NCBI GenBank assembly: GCA_964654185.1
Contig: CAZZIE010000169.1
Span: forward strand, 1-8,403
Direction of reading: 5' to 3'
DNA length: 8,403 nucleotides
DNA from: CAYFQV01 sp964654185
GTDB taxonomy: Bacteria > Spirochaetota > Spirochaetia > DSM-27196 > PWMO01
The translations under genes and the position numbers were made by a program. The notes under the pieces are model-generated. The model saw only the letters and a program-made list of their open reading frames with translations. It was not told where the DNA came from and ran no database searches. Position 1 is the first letter of the stretch. The number at the start of each line of letters is the position of its first letter. Of this stretch, positions 1-5,415 are shown piece by piece.

Positions 1-348
1 CTGCCGGCGATTCACTATCTCATACTGGTAACCACGCCGGAGGTGTGGTCCGCCCGGGCAATCAACCTCTTTCTGGAGACGCTGCCGCAGCAGATCAAGC
101 AGGTAGGCTCCCGTTTGGAGGATGTATCCGTGATCGCCAACAGTTATGACGCTTCACGGCGAAGCGATCGAAACGTGTTGGCGGCCATGAAGGAGAGCCT
201 GCCCGACTATGTCGCCGAACCTCCAATCCCGTTCTCAAAGGCGGTGCGCAACTACGTCCTCGAACAGCAAGAGCGAGCGCACTACCTGGAACCGGTGCGA
301 AACGCCGTATCGGACGTCGTCTCTGCGATTCTGGGGGTATCACCATGA
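1..348 (+). CDS. ParA/MinD-type ATPase, C-terminal part (5' end outside window)
   Basis: The frame is open from base 1 to the TGA at 346-348, giving 115 visible residues; the GTG at 43 is an internal Val, not a start. The visible part fits the C-terminal third of ParA/Soj-like P-loop ATPases. A strand ending in LILVTTPE is followed by a helix that in ParA follows the 'could be partitioned' strand, then VSVIANSYDASRRSDRNVL, matching the ParA pattern 'hydrophobic strand, N-x-YD-x-R, helix'. Next comes a short strand ending IPFSKAVRNYVLEQQ, the place where ParA proteins have 'IP.s..~.eA...g', and a final amphipathic helix. Walker A and B motifs would lie upstream and cannot be checked. ParA-type ATPases position plasmids, chromosomes or protein clusters in the cytoplasm by nucleotide-dependent dimerisation. 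The stop overlaps the next ATG (ATGA, 345-348), so the two are probably translationally coupled. No parB-like gene follows, which argues for protein positioning over DNA segregation. The family call is good; the cargo is inference. Confidence 0.75.
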   Translation: MPAIHYLILVTTPEVWSARAINLFLETLPQQIKQVGSRLEDVSVIANSYDASRRSDRNVLAAMKESLPDYVAEPPIPFSKAVRNYVLEQQERAHYLEPVRNAVSDVVSAILGVSP

Positions 349-1919
349 GGAATGACAAAAACGGAGATCAATCATCGTCGGATGCCATCCAGCGCTTGAT
401 TGAGACGGACACCAAGGTTGAGAAGTCGGACGTTCTCGGGGACAAGCCTCCCCGGAAGAAGCGGACGCCTCTCTTAGGCATCGGTATCAGCGTCGCGGTG
501 GTTGCCGTGCTGGTTGTCGTGTATCTCGTGACGTTGCGTCCGGGTGCCGCCGGCGATGAGGCCGGGGAGCCCGGCCAGGCCGTCGCGCAGGAGCAGAGCG
601 CGGACGCCGCACCGATCGCGCCGGAGCCCGAGAGCCCGGAGGCGGACGAACAGGCCGACGCGGGACCTGAGGAAGTAGCGAGTGCCGATGAGACCGCGAC
701 CGGCGACGACGCTGCCGGGGGAGGCGGCGGAGGGTCCGGCGACGGTTCCGCTGAAGGCGGCGGCACCGCAGTGGCCCGCGCCGAGACACCGGAGGAGCGC
801 GCCCCCGCCGCCCCCGCCGATTCGCAGGCTGAGCCGCCTGACGCCGATGCAGCCCCTGCCGAGGCGGATGCCGGCGACTCCGCGACAGGGCCGGAAGCCC
901 CCGGCGACGAGGTGGCGGAAGGTACCGAGGACGGCGGCACCGAGGACGGCAGTACGGAAGATGGTGGCACGGACGAAGCTGGAGAGGAACCGGCGACGGA
1001 GGTGGCCCAGGCGGAACCCGCCCTCCCGGACAACGGTCCGGAGGCAAGGGAGGACGAGATCGCAGGCCGCATTACCTCGCTTTTTCGCCGACGCGAGGTT
1101 CCGCCGCCGGACGAGCCGACGGAGCCTGAGGAAGAGCCACAACAGGTTGTCCAGGAACCGGAGTCTCCAGAAGAAGCGGAGCAACCCGGATGGAAGGAGC
1201 TTACCGAGCTGGTGCCGGTTTCGGCGCGGACCGTTCGCTTCGGTGCGGTGCCGACGGACGAGATCGCTCTGGATAACGAACGTCCTCGGGTAGAGGTAGA
1301 GGTAGCGCCCTTCAGGATCGAGGAGCACGAGGTTACGAACCGTCAGTACAAGATTTTCCTCGACGACACCGGGTACGAGCCGGTTCCCACGTCGGACGAT
1401 CCTTCCCGAAGCGACTACAACTGGGATCCGGAGACACGAACATATCCGGATGGTCAGGGTGACTATCCGGTGGTAAACATCACTCGGGAGGATGCCCGAG
1501 CCTACGCCGACTGGGCGGGGCGACGGTTGCCGACGGAGGTCGAATGGGAGGCCGTAGCCCGCGCCGGCGCGGAAGGAGACCTCTATCCCTGGGGCAATTC
1601 CTTCCCCGACCGGGTCTTCGCCAACTTCGATTCACAGGCGCTGGTTCCCGTTGGGCGGTACCAGCCCAACGATCTCGGGATCTACGATCTCGCCGGGAAT
1701 GCCTTCGAATGGGTGGAAGATGCCTACGTCCCGGGTATCCACGACAGCTTCTCCACGGAGGCGTATCCACCGACCGAAGGGGAAGAGGGCGTACTGAAGG
1801 GCGGCGCCTTCTACTCAACCTTCCGGGAGATCCGCATCAGCTATCGAGAGAACAACTTCCCGGATGTGCGGTTCTTCGGGTACGGCTTCCGCCTGGCCGC
1901 CGACGCGAAACAGCCGTGA
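345..1919 (+). CDS. Membrane-anchored SUMF1-domain protein with long acidic linker (non-catalytic)
   Basis: This 524-residue protein has four parts. Residues 1-42 are a hydrophilic, probably cytoplasmic tail ending in a basic cluster (PPRKKR, 35-40). Residues 43-64 are one transmembrane helix; basic before and acidic after implies N-in, C-out. Residues about 66-282 are a Pro/Ala/Glu/Asp/Gly-rich, probably disordered linker nearly free of Lys, with a six-Gly run near 126-131 and four GTEDG-like repeats at 193-212. Residues about 283-520 are a SUMF1 (FGE-sulfatase) domain, shown by EEHEVTNRQYK, RRLPTEVEWEAVARAG, PWGN, YDLAGNAFEWVED, LKGGAFYS and GYGFRLAAD. There is no cysteine in the protein; the position of the first catalytic Cys of formylglycine-generating enzymes (GGS-x-x-C) is Ser here, so sulfatase-activating chemistry is unlikely. 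By analogy with GldJ/GldK, degenerate SUMF1 domains can be structural. The start overlaps the upstream stop; a G-run at 333-337 may serve as a weak ribosome binding site. The domain call is firm, the role unknown. Confidence 0.88.
   Translation: MRNDKNGDQSSSDAIQRLIETDTKVEKSDVLGDKPPRKKRTPLLGIGISVAVVAVLVVVYLVTLRPGAAGDEAGEPGQAVAQEQSADAAPIAPEPESPEADEQADAGPEEVASADETATGDDAAGGGGGGSGDGSAEGGGTAVARAETPEERAPAAPADSQAEPPDADAAPAEADAGDSATGPEAPGDEVAEGTEDGGTEDGSTEDGGTDEAGEEPATEVAQAEPALPDNGPEAREDEIAGRITSLFRRREVPPPDEPTEPEEEPQQVVQEPESPEEAEQPGWKELTELVPVSARTVRFGAVPTDEIALDNERPRVEVEVAPFRIEEHEVTNRQYKIFLDDTGYEPVPTSDDPSRSDYNWDPETRTYPDGQGDYPVVNITREDARAYADWAGRRLPTEVEWEAVARAGAEGDLYPWGNSFPDRVFANFDSQALVPVGRYQPNDLGIYDLAGNAFEWVEDAYVPGIHDSFSTEAYPPTEGEEGVLKGGAFYSTFREIRISYRENNFPDVRFFGYGFRLAADAKQP
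921..980 (+). repeat. 15-bp coding tandem repeat, four units (GTEDG)
   Basis: Four consecutive in-frame 15-base units at 921-935, 936-950, 951-965 and 966-980 encode GTEDG, GTEDG, STEDG and the degenerate GTDEA. They lie in the acidic linker of the membrane-anchored SUMF1 protein. Because the unit is a multiple of three, copy-number changes by slippage would lengthen or shorten the linker without breaking the frame. Codons differ between units (ACC/ACG, GAG/GAA, GAC/GAT), so the array is not freshly expanded. Confidence 0.8.
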
Positions 1920-1940
1920 GCAGAGAGAGACAAGGAGAAG

Positions 1941-1950
1941 AGGAGAGGTG
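1941..1950 (+). promoter_or_regulatory. Strong Shine-Dalgarno for the SUMF1 lipoprotein
   Basis: The purine-rich AGGAGAGGTG ends 4 bases before the ATG at 1955, inside a longer GA-rich stretch from 1921. It fixes the start that places the lipoprotein signal peptide at the N-terminus, and lets this gene be translated independently within the operon. Confidence 0.75.
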
Positions 1951-1954
1951 AAGT

Positions 1955-2932
1955 ATGAAGGTATGGGGTGCCGTTCTTGGAAGCGTTGTCCTTGCGATAT
2001 TGCTCGTAGGTTGCCCTGGTGCCGCGGTACGGGTACCTACCGTGGACGTAGACGGCGGTGGTGGCGCCTGGAGGGACGCGAATTTCGGACTTGCTACGGT
2101 CGTCGCTGCGGGAAGCACCGCTCAGTTCGACATGGGGTCGAGTGACGGCCAGGCGGACGAGAAGCCCACGCGTACCGTTTCTCTGACCGTGCCGTATAGC
2201 ATGAGCACCCGGGAGATCACGAATGCCCAGTATGCCGCGGTGCTCACCAAAGCGCTCAAAGAGGAGCTCATCACCGTGGTAGATGGTGGTGCCGTCCGGA
2301 ACGTCCAGGGGGAGAAGAAGGATCTGATCGATCTGCAGGCGGAGTACTGTCGCATCTCATACGGCGACGGTTCCTTCAGCGCCGACTCGGGCTTTGAATC
2401 GCATCCCGTTTCCGACGTGACCTGGTTCGGCGCGGCCGCCTTCGCAGCGTTTCTCAATGCCTTTGAGGAGCAGGCACAGACGTACGACTTCACCGACTGG
2501 AGCGTGAATGCCACTGCGGTCGGCTATCGGCTGCCCACGGAGGCCGAATGGGAGTACGCCGCCCGGGGCGGCGCAAGCGGAAGCGACACTGCCTATGCGG
2601 GAAGCGATACGATCGGTGACGTCGCGTGGTACGCGGAGAATGCCGGCACGGACACCGAAGAAGTGGGCGGAAAGAGCGAGAACGAGCTGAAGATCTTCGA
2701 TATGAGCGGGAATGTCTGGGAGTGGGTCGGTGACTGGTACAAGAGTGACTTCTACGCCGACGGCGTGAACACCGACCCGCTCGGTCCCGACACGGGAACG
2801 CTCCGGGTGCTCCGAGGGGGAAGCGCCTTCGAAGACGCGTCGTTGGCGCGCGTCGCCAACCGCGGGAGCGCCGCACCGGATGCAAAGGACTTCCACATTG
2901 GATTCCGCCTGGTGAAGGTTCTGCCGCCGTGA
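1955..2932 (+). CDS. SUMF1-domain lipoprotein (non-catalytic)
   Basis: The 325-residue product opens with a lipoprotein signal peptide: M-K, a hydrophobic stretch (residues 5-18) and lipobox LVGC with Cys20 as the predicted lipidated residue, followed by Pro-Gly. A short Gly-rich spacer (about 34-40) leads into a full SUMF1 domain: FDMGSSDGQADEKP and the EITNAQYAAVL segment near its start, GYRLPTEAEWEYAARGG in the middle, then FDMSGNVWEWVGDWY, LRGGSAFEDAS and HIGFRLVKV at the end. The two catalytic cysteines of formylglycine-generating enzymes are absent: Glu occupies the first position after GGS-x-x, and the only other Cys (in AEYCRIS, about residue 130) is far from it in sequence. It probably acts at the periplasmic or outer face of the envelope as a binding or scaffold protein, perhaps with the membrane-anchored SUMF1 protein encoded 35 bases upstream. 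The two SUMF1 domains share family motifs but differ enough that this is not a recent duplication. Domain and lipidation calls are strong; function is inference. Confidence 0.9.
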   Translation: MKVWGAVLGSVVLAILLVGCPGAAVRVPTVDVDGGGGAWRDANFGLATVVAAGSTAQFDMGSSDGQADEKPTRTVSLTVPYSMSTREITNAQYAAVLTKALKEELITVVDGGAVRNVQGEKKDLIDLQAEYCRISYGDGSFSADSGFESHPVSDVTWFGAAAFAAFLNAFEEQAQTYDFTDWSVNATAVGYRLPTEAEWEYAARGGASGSDTAYAGSDTIGDVAWYAENAGTDTEEVGGKSENELKIFDMSGNVWEWVGDWYKSDFYADGVNTDPLGPDTGTLRVLRGGSAFEDASLARVANRGSAAPDAKDFHIGFRLVKVLPP

Positions 2933-2944
2933 ACCCCGGCTTCC

Positions 2945-2967
2945 CCCGCCGCCCCCGCCGCGGCGGG
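2945..2967 (+). terminator. Candidate GC hairpin after the SUMF1 operon, no T-tract
   Basis: Thirteen bases after the lipoprotein stop, CCCGCCG (2945-2951) can pair with CGGCGGG (2961-2967) around a 9-base loop. The left arm is repeated at 2954-2960, which also forms a perfect 14-base palindrome (2954-2967), and CGGGCGCCCG (2964-2973) is another overlapping palindrome, so alternative folds compete. There is no downstream run of T, so a canonical intrinsic terminator is not shown. The position at an operon end is the main support. Confidence 0.35.
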
Positions 2968-2973
2968 CGCCCG

Positions 2974-3003
2974 TTGGCACTGCGCGCTCACTCAGGTTAG
3001 AGT
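2974..3003 (+). promoter_or_regulatory. Candidate sigma70-type promoter for the class II aldolase
   Basis: TTGGCA (2974-2979, 5 of 6 to TTGACA) and TAGAGT (2998-3003, 4 of 6 to TATAAT) are separated by 18 bases. Transcription would begin at about 3010, within 3 bases of the ATG at 3013, giving a leaderless or nearly leaderless mRNA. This fits the absence of any Shine-Dalgarno sequence before that ATG. The -10 match is modest. Confidence 0.35.
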
Positions 3004-3012
3004 TCCCCCGGT

Positions 3013-4128
3013 ATGAGCACCATGCTGGATGAAATCATCGCATTGTCCCGGGAGTACGGACGCAGCTCCGACTGGGTGATCGGCGGCGGGGGAAACACGT
3101 CCATCAAGGACGACCGGTGGATGTGGGTCAAGGCGTCGGGAAGCGCTCTGGCGACCATTGAGGCCTCTCAGTTCGTGAAGATGGATCGAAGCAGGTTGGA
3201 TGCCATCTGGGAGACCGAGTATCCCGCCGACCGGGAGGAGCGAGAGGCCCGGGCCAAGAAGGATCTCTTTGCCGCCCGCGCCGAGGGAGAGGAGGCGAAG
3301 CGCCCCAGTGTGGAGGCGCTCATGCACGCACTCTTCCCGAGTCGCATCGTCTATCACACACACCCCACCATCGTGAACGCGCTGACCTGCGCGCTCTACG
3401 GCGAGTACGAGGCGCAGCGCATCTTCGGGGACGACCTCCTGTGGATACCAATGATCAACCCCGGCTACGTCCTGGCAAGGCGGATCTACGACGAGCGGCG
3501 TGCCTATCTGGAGGAGCACGGCAAGGAGCCCCGGTTCGTCCTGCTGCAGAACCACGGTCTCGTCGTTCACGGGGAGAAGCCCGAGGACATTCGACGGGAT
3601 CACCGGGAGATCGTGGACGCGATTACGCGGGTAACCGGCGGTAATCCGCCGGAATCGGCACCCCGGGAGCCCTCAGCGGCGCTGAAGCGGGCGGCGCAGC
3701 AGATCGGTGAATCGGACGCGTACAGTGGCCTTCACGTGCAGGCCCACGCGGATGAGTCCCTCAACCCCTTCATAGGCCACCGGGCAACGCTGCTCCCGGT
3801 GAGCGGCGCCCTGACCCCGGACCACATCGTCTACGCAGGCCACGCCCCGGCCTGGGCGGAGGACCCTGAGGAAGCTGTTCGCGCGGTCGCACAGTACGAG
3901 AAGCGCGAGGCAACACCGCCTAAGATCCTCGTGGTGAAGAGCGAAGGAATTCTGGGGCTCGGGACGAGCGCCGCCGCGGCCGATAACGCCTGCCGGCTCT
4001 TCGTCGATGCCGGTCGCATTGCCCATCTGGCGGAGGTTTTCGGTGGCGTCCAGTTCATGCCGCCCGAACAGGTCGAGTTCATCCGCACCTGGGAAGTGGA
4101 GAAGTATCGGCAGGAGGTGAGCTCGTAA
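3013..4128 (+). CDS. Class II aldolase, RhaE/YuxG-type aldolase module without dehydrogenase domain
   Basis: The 371-residue protein is a class II (zinc) aldolase/adducin-fold enzyme. It shows the phosphate-loop GGGGNTS (24-30), KASG (40-43), Glu101 in PSVEALMHALFP, the zinc-binding HTH at 115-117 and a third His in NHGL (His181), so a metal site looks intact. The region after about residue 245, with HIVYAGHAP, the KILVVKSEGILGLG stretch, FGG and the ending FIRTWEVEKYR, resembles the segment that in bifunctional rhamnulose-1-phosphate aldolase/lactaldehyde dehydrogenases (YuxG/RhaE type, about 690 residues) joins aldolase to the short-chain dehydrogenase. Here the protein stops at that boundary. 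It should cleave or form a ketose-phosphate-like substrate to dihydroxyacetone phosphate plus an aldehyde in the cytoplasm; the substrate is not determined. A TAG at 2998-3000 limits the start to ATG 3013 or ATG 3022; neither has a Shine-Dalgarno. No sugar kinase, isomerase or transporter of a rhamnose pathway is adjacent. Confidence 0.85.
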   Translation: MSTMLDEIIALSREYGRSSDWVIGGGGNTSIKDDRWMWVKASGSALATIEASQFVKMDRSRLDAIWETEYPADREEREARAKKDLFAARAEGEEAKRPSVEALMHALFPSRIVYHTHPTIVNALTCALYGEYEAQRIFGDDLLWIPMINPGYVLARRIYDERRAYLEEHGKEPRFVLLQNHGLVVHGEKPEDIRRDHREIVDAITRVTGGNPPESAPREPSAALKRAAQQIGESDAYSGLHVQAHADESLNPFIGHRATLLPVSGALTPDHIVYAGHAPAWAEDPEEAVRAVAQYEKREATPPKILVVKSEGILGLGTSAAAADNACRLFVDAGRIAHLAEVFGGVQFMPPEQVEFIRTWEVEKYRQEVSS

Positions 4129-4161
4129 CGAGCCCCGCCACCTTCCCGTATCCCGCCGCCG

Positions 4162-5226
4162 TCACGCACCCCGCCGCCGGAAGTAGCAGTCGCCGCTTCG
4201 TTTGTCCTCGGCGCAGAGGAGGTCGAAGCCGGCCGTATCGAGCAGGGCCGTACACCTCTCCCGCGCCTCCGCACCGTGGCACTCCACGACGATCCGCTCG
4301 AAGCGCCGGAGCTCCGCAGGCTCGACCGACAGCGCATCGGCCTCGCTCCCCTCAATATCGATCTTGAGCAGCGCCGCCTCCTCGATCCGGTAGTGCTGCA
4401 GCACCTCCGACAGCGACACCGCCGCCACCCGCTCTGTCCGAATGCGCTCCGGGCGAATCCACGGCCGCGGGAAAGCCTGCAGTTCCCGTGAAGCGACCGT
4501 CCCGACGTGAGGATAGGTCTCCAGCACAACCTCTCCCTGCCGTGCCCCAACCGGATCAACGACCGCCGCACCCATGATCTCCACACCGCGCAGGTCATTC
4601 GCCGCCCGATTCTCCAGAAATAGATCGATGTTCACGGCCACCGCCTCGACGGCGACGATTCGCAGTGCCGGATTGCGCCGCTTCATGCGCAGGGCGTAGA
4701 ACCCCTCGTTTGCTCCCAGGTCGACAACGATTGCTCCGTCCGCCACGCCGGTCCCGCCCCCGTCGCCAACCCCGCTGGCGATCCCGCCGCCGGTCCCGCC
4801 GCCGAGGTTCTCCGGCCTGAAGCCGGCCACCCGCGCGTGAGCGAGATCCCGAAAGATCTCCAGGAAAGTGTCCAGAGATGCCGGCGCCAGGTCGCTCCGG
4901 AGAGTCAGGCGGAGGGTGCCGAGTGCCGGAAGTCGTGCCGTCAACTCCGGCTCCCTTTCGGTGTCACGGACCGACCCTTCCGCGAACACCGGTCCCGGCG
5001 TTCCCACGTCGGCGCGGGGCGACGCTTCGGTCGCACGTCGCGGTGACGCCGTCTCGGCGGCGGCATCGGGATCCCACAGCGACAGCGACAGCCGCTCCCC
5101 CGGTTCGGGCAGCGTGCCTCCGGAAAGAAGGGTCTCCCGGTCCCGGCGGATTCTTTCGAGAACGTCGTGATCGTGGGCGGTGACGGCGAGGGAGTGTAGG
5201 TAGTCGAAGTCGGTGTGGGCGGCCAT
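4162..5226 (-). CDS. FkbM-family SAM-dependent methyltransferase
   Basis: The 354-residue product has an FkbM-type Rossmann methyltransferase domain from about residue 165. Motif I is VVDLGANEGFY (167-177, SAM glycine loop), the acidic residue ending strand 2 is Glu194 in VAVEA, and the family signature LLKIDIEGSE is at 286-295. FkbM enzymes O-methylate sugars or small-molecule hydroxyls; the substrate here is unknown. The N-terminal half (1-140) is not recognised: it includes a Pro/Arg/Ala stretch with the near-repeat ATEASPRAD (about 55-75) and a helix-rich section (112-132). A glycine-rich linker, about half Gly (142-164), separates it from the catalytic domain. The ATG at 5226 is preceded by GGAG with 5-base spacing, so it is preferred over the in-frame TTG 57 bases upstream, which has no nearby ribosome binding site and lies in a palindrome. 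It follows the acyltransferase gene on the same strand by 181 bases and converges with the aldolase gene, 33 bases away. Confidence 0.85.
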   Translation of the reverse strand: MAAHTDFDYLHSLAVTAHDHDVLERIRRDRETLLSGGTLPEPGERLSLSLWDPDAAAETASPRRATEASPRADVGTPGPVFAEGSVRDTEREPELTARLPALGTLRLTLRSDLAPASLDTFLEIFRDLAHARVAGFRPENLGGGTGGGIASGVGDGGGTGVADGAIVVDLGANEGFYALRMKRRNPALRIVAVEAVAVNIDLFLENRAANDLRGVEIMGAAVVDPVGARQGEVVLETYPHVGTVASRELQAFPRPWIRPERIRTERVAAVSLSEVLQHYRIEEAALLKIDIEGSEADALSVEPAELRRFERIVVECHGAEARERCTALLDTAGFDLLCAEDKRSGDCYFRRRGA

Positions 5227-5229
5227 GGC

Positions 5230-5235
5230 GGCTCC
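5230..5235 (-). promoter_or_regulatory. Shine-Dalgarno deciding the FkbM methyltransferase start
   Basis: Read on the minus strand, GGAGCC precedes the ATG at 5226; GGAG ends 5 bases before it. It lies just outside the outer arm of the inverted repeat 5238-5415, so the site would stay single-stranded if that repeat folded in the transcript. Confidence 0.55.
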
Positions 5236-5237
5236 GG

Positions 5238-5415
5238 ACCTGTCACAAAGTACTCGGAAGACTGTTGATGGCGGCCTGCCCAAATCGCTACAGCGCCGCG
5301 ATTTGGTGTCTCCTGGCTGCCGAACCTTCCAGTGGCGATGCCTGAGTCGCCGAAGCTCTTTGCGCGCGGTGACTTACCGGAATCTGATCAACAGGCTTCT
5401 GAGTACGTTACAGGT
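5238..5415. repeat. Long imperfect inverted repeat element (MITE-like or structured RNA)
   Basis: The arm at 5250-5269 and the reverse complement of 5387-5406 match at 18 of 20 bases. Farther out, ACCTGT (5238-5243) matches ACAGGT (5410-5415) after a 3-base length difference, so each arm spans about 30 bases. The 117 bases between the inner arms encode no recognisable protein and contain more palindromes (5280-5306, 5334-5351, 5367-5379). The right arm contains the acyltransferase stop (TAA, minus strand, 5410-5408); the left arm ends 12 bases before the FkbM start. No transposase and no convincing target-site duplication were found. Transcribed from the minus strand it would fold as a long closing stem with several branched hairpins. 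Whether it is a non-autonomous mobile element, a regulatory RNA or a terminator/processing structure cannot be decided from one copy. Confidence 0.65.
5280..5306. repeat. Perfect 9-bp inverted repeat nested in the larger element
   Basis: CCAAATCGC (5280-5288) and GCGATTTGG (5298-5306) are exact reverse complements around the 9-base loop 5289-5297. It could be a hairpin in the transcript or an operator for a dimeric regulator upstream of the FkbM gene. No T-run follows on either strand, so an ordinary intrinsic terminator is less likely. Confidence 0.6.

Noticed and set aside
43..348. GTG at 43 as a complete small gene
   Set aside because: The frame is open upstream to base 1 and the upstream residues continue the ParA-like fold, so this is an internal codon of a truncated gene.
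368..1328. Long open frames on the minus strand opposite the acidic linker
   Set aside because: They are Pro/Arg/Ser-rich shadows of a GC-rich, low-complexity coding region with no family motifs or ribosome binding sites; the plus-strand frame has a transmembrane helix and a SUMF1 domain.
345..2932. Active formylglycine-generating enzymes
   Set aside because: Catalytic cysteines are absent from both SUMF1 domains and no sulfatase gene is adjacent.
4129..4161. Bidirectional terminator between the convergent aldolase and FkbM genes
   Set aside because: The 33-base gap is C-rich but no stable inverted repeat or T-run is visible.
5227..5283. Upstream TTG start adding 19 residues to the FkbM protein
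   Set aside because: There is no Shine-Dalgarno near the TTG, it lies in a palindrome, and the ATG at 5226 has GGAG at correct spacing.
5238..5415. Integron attC site
   Set aside because: The repeat is longer than usual attC sites, no GTTRRRY/RYYYAAC core pair was found at the ends, and no integrase or cassette array is present.
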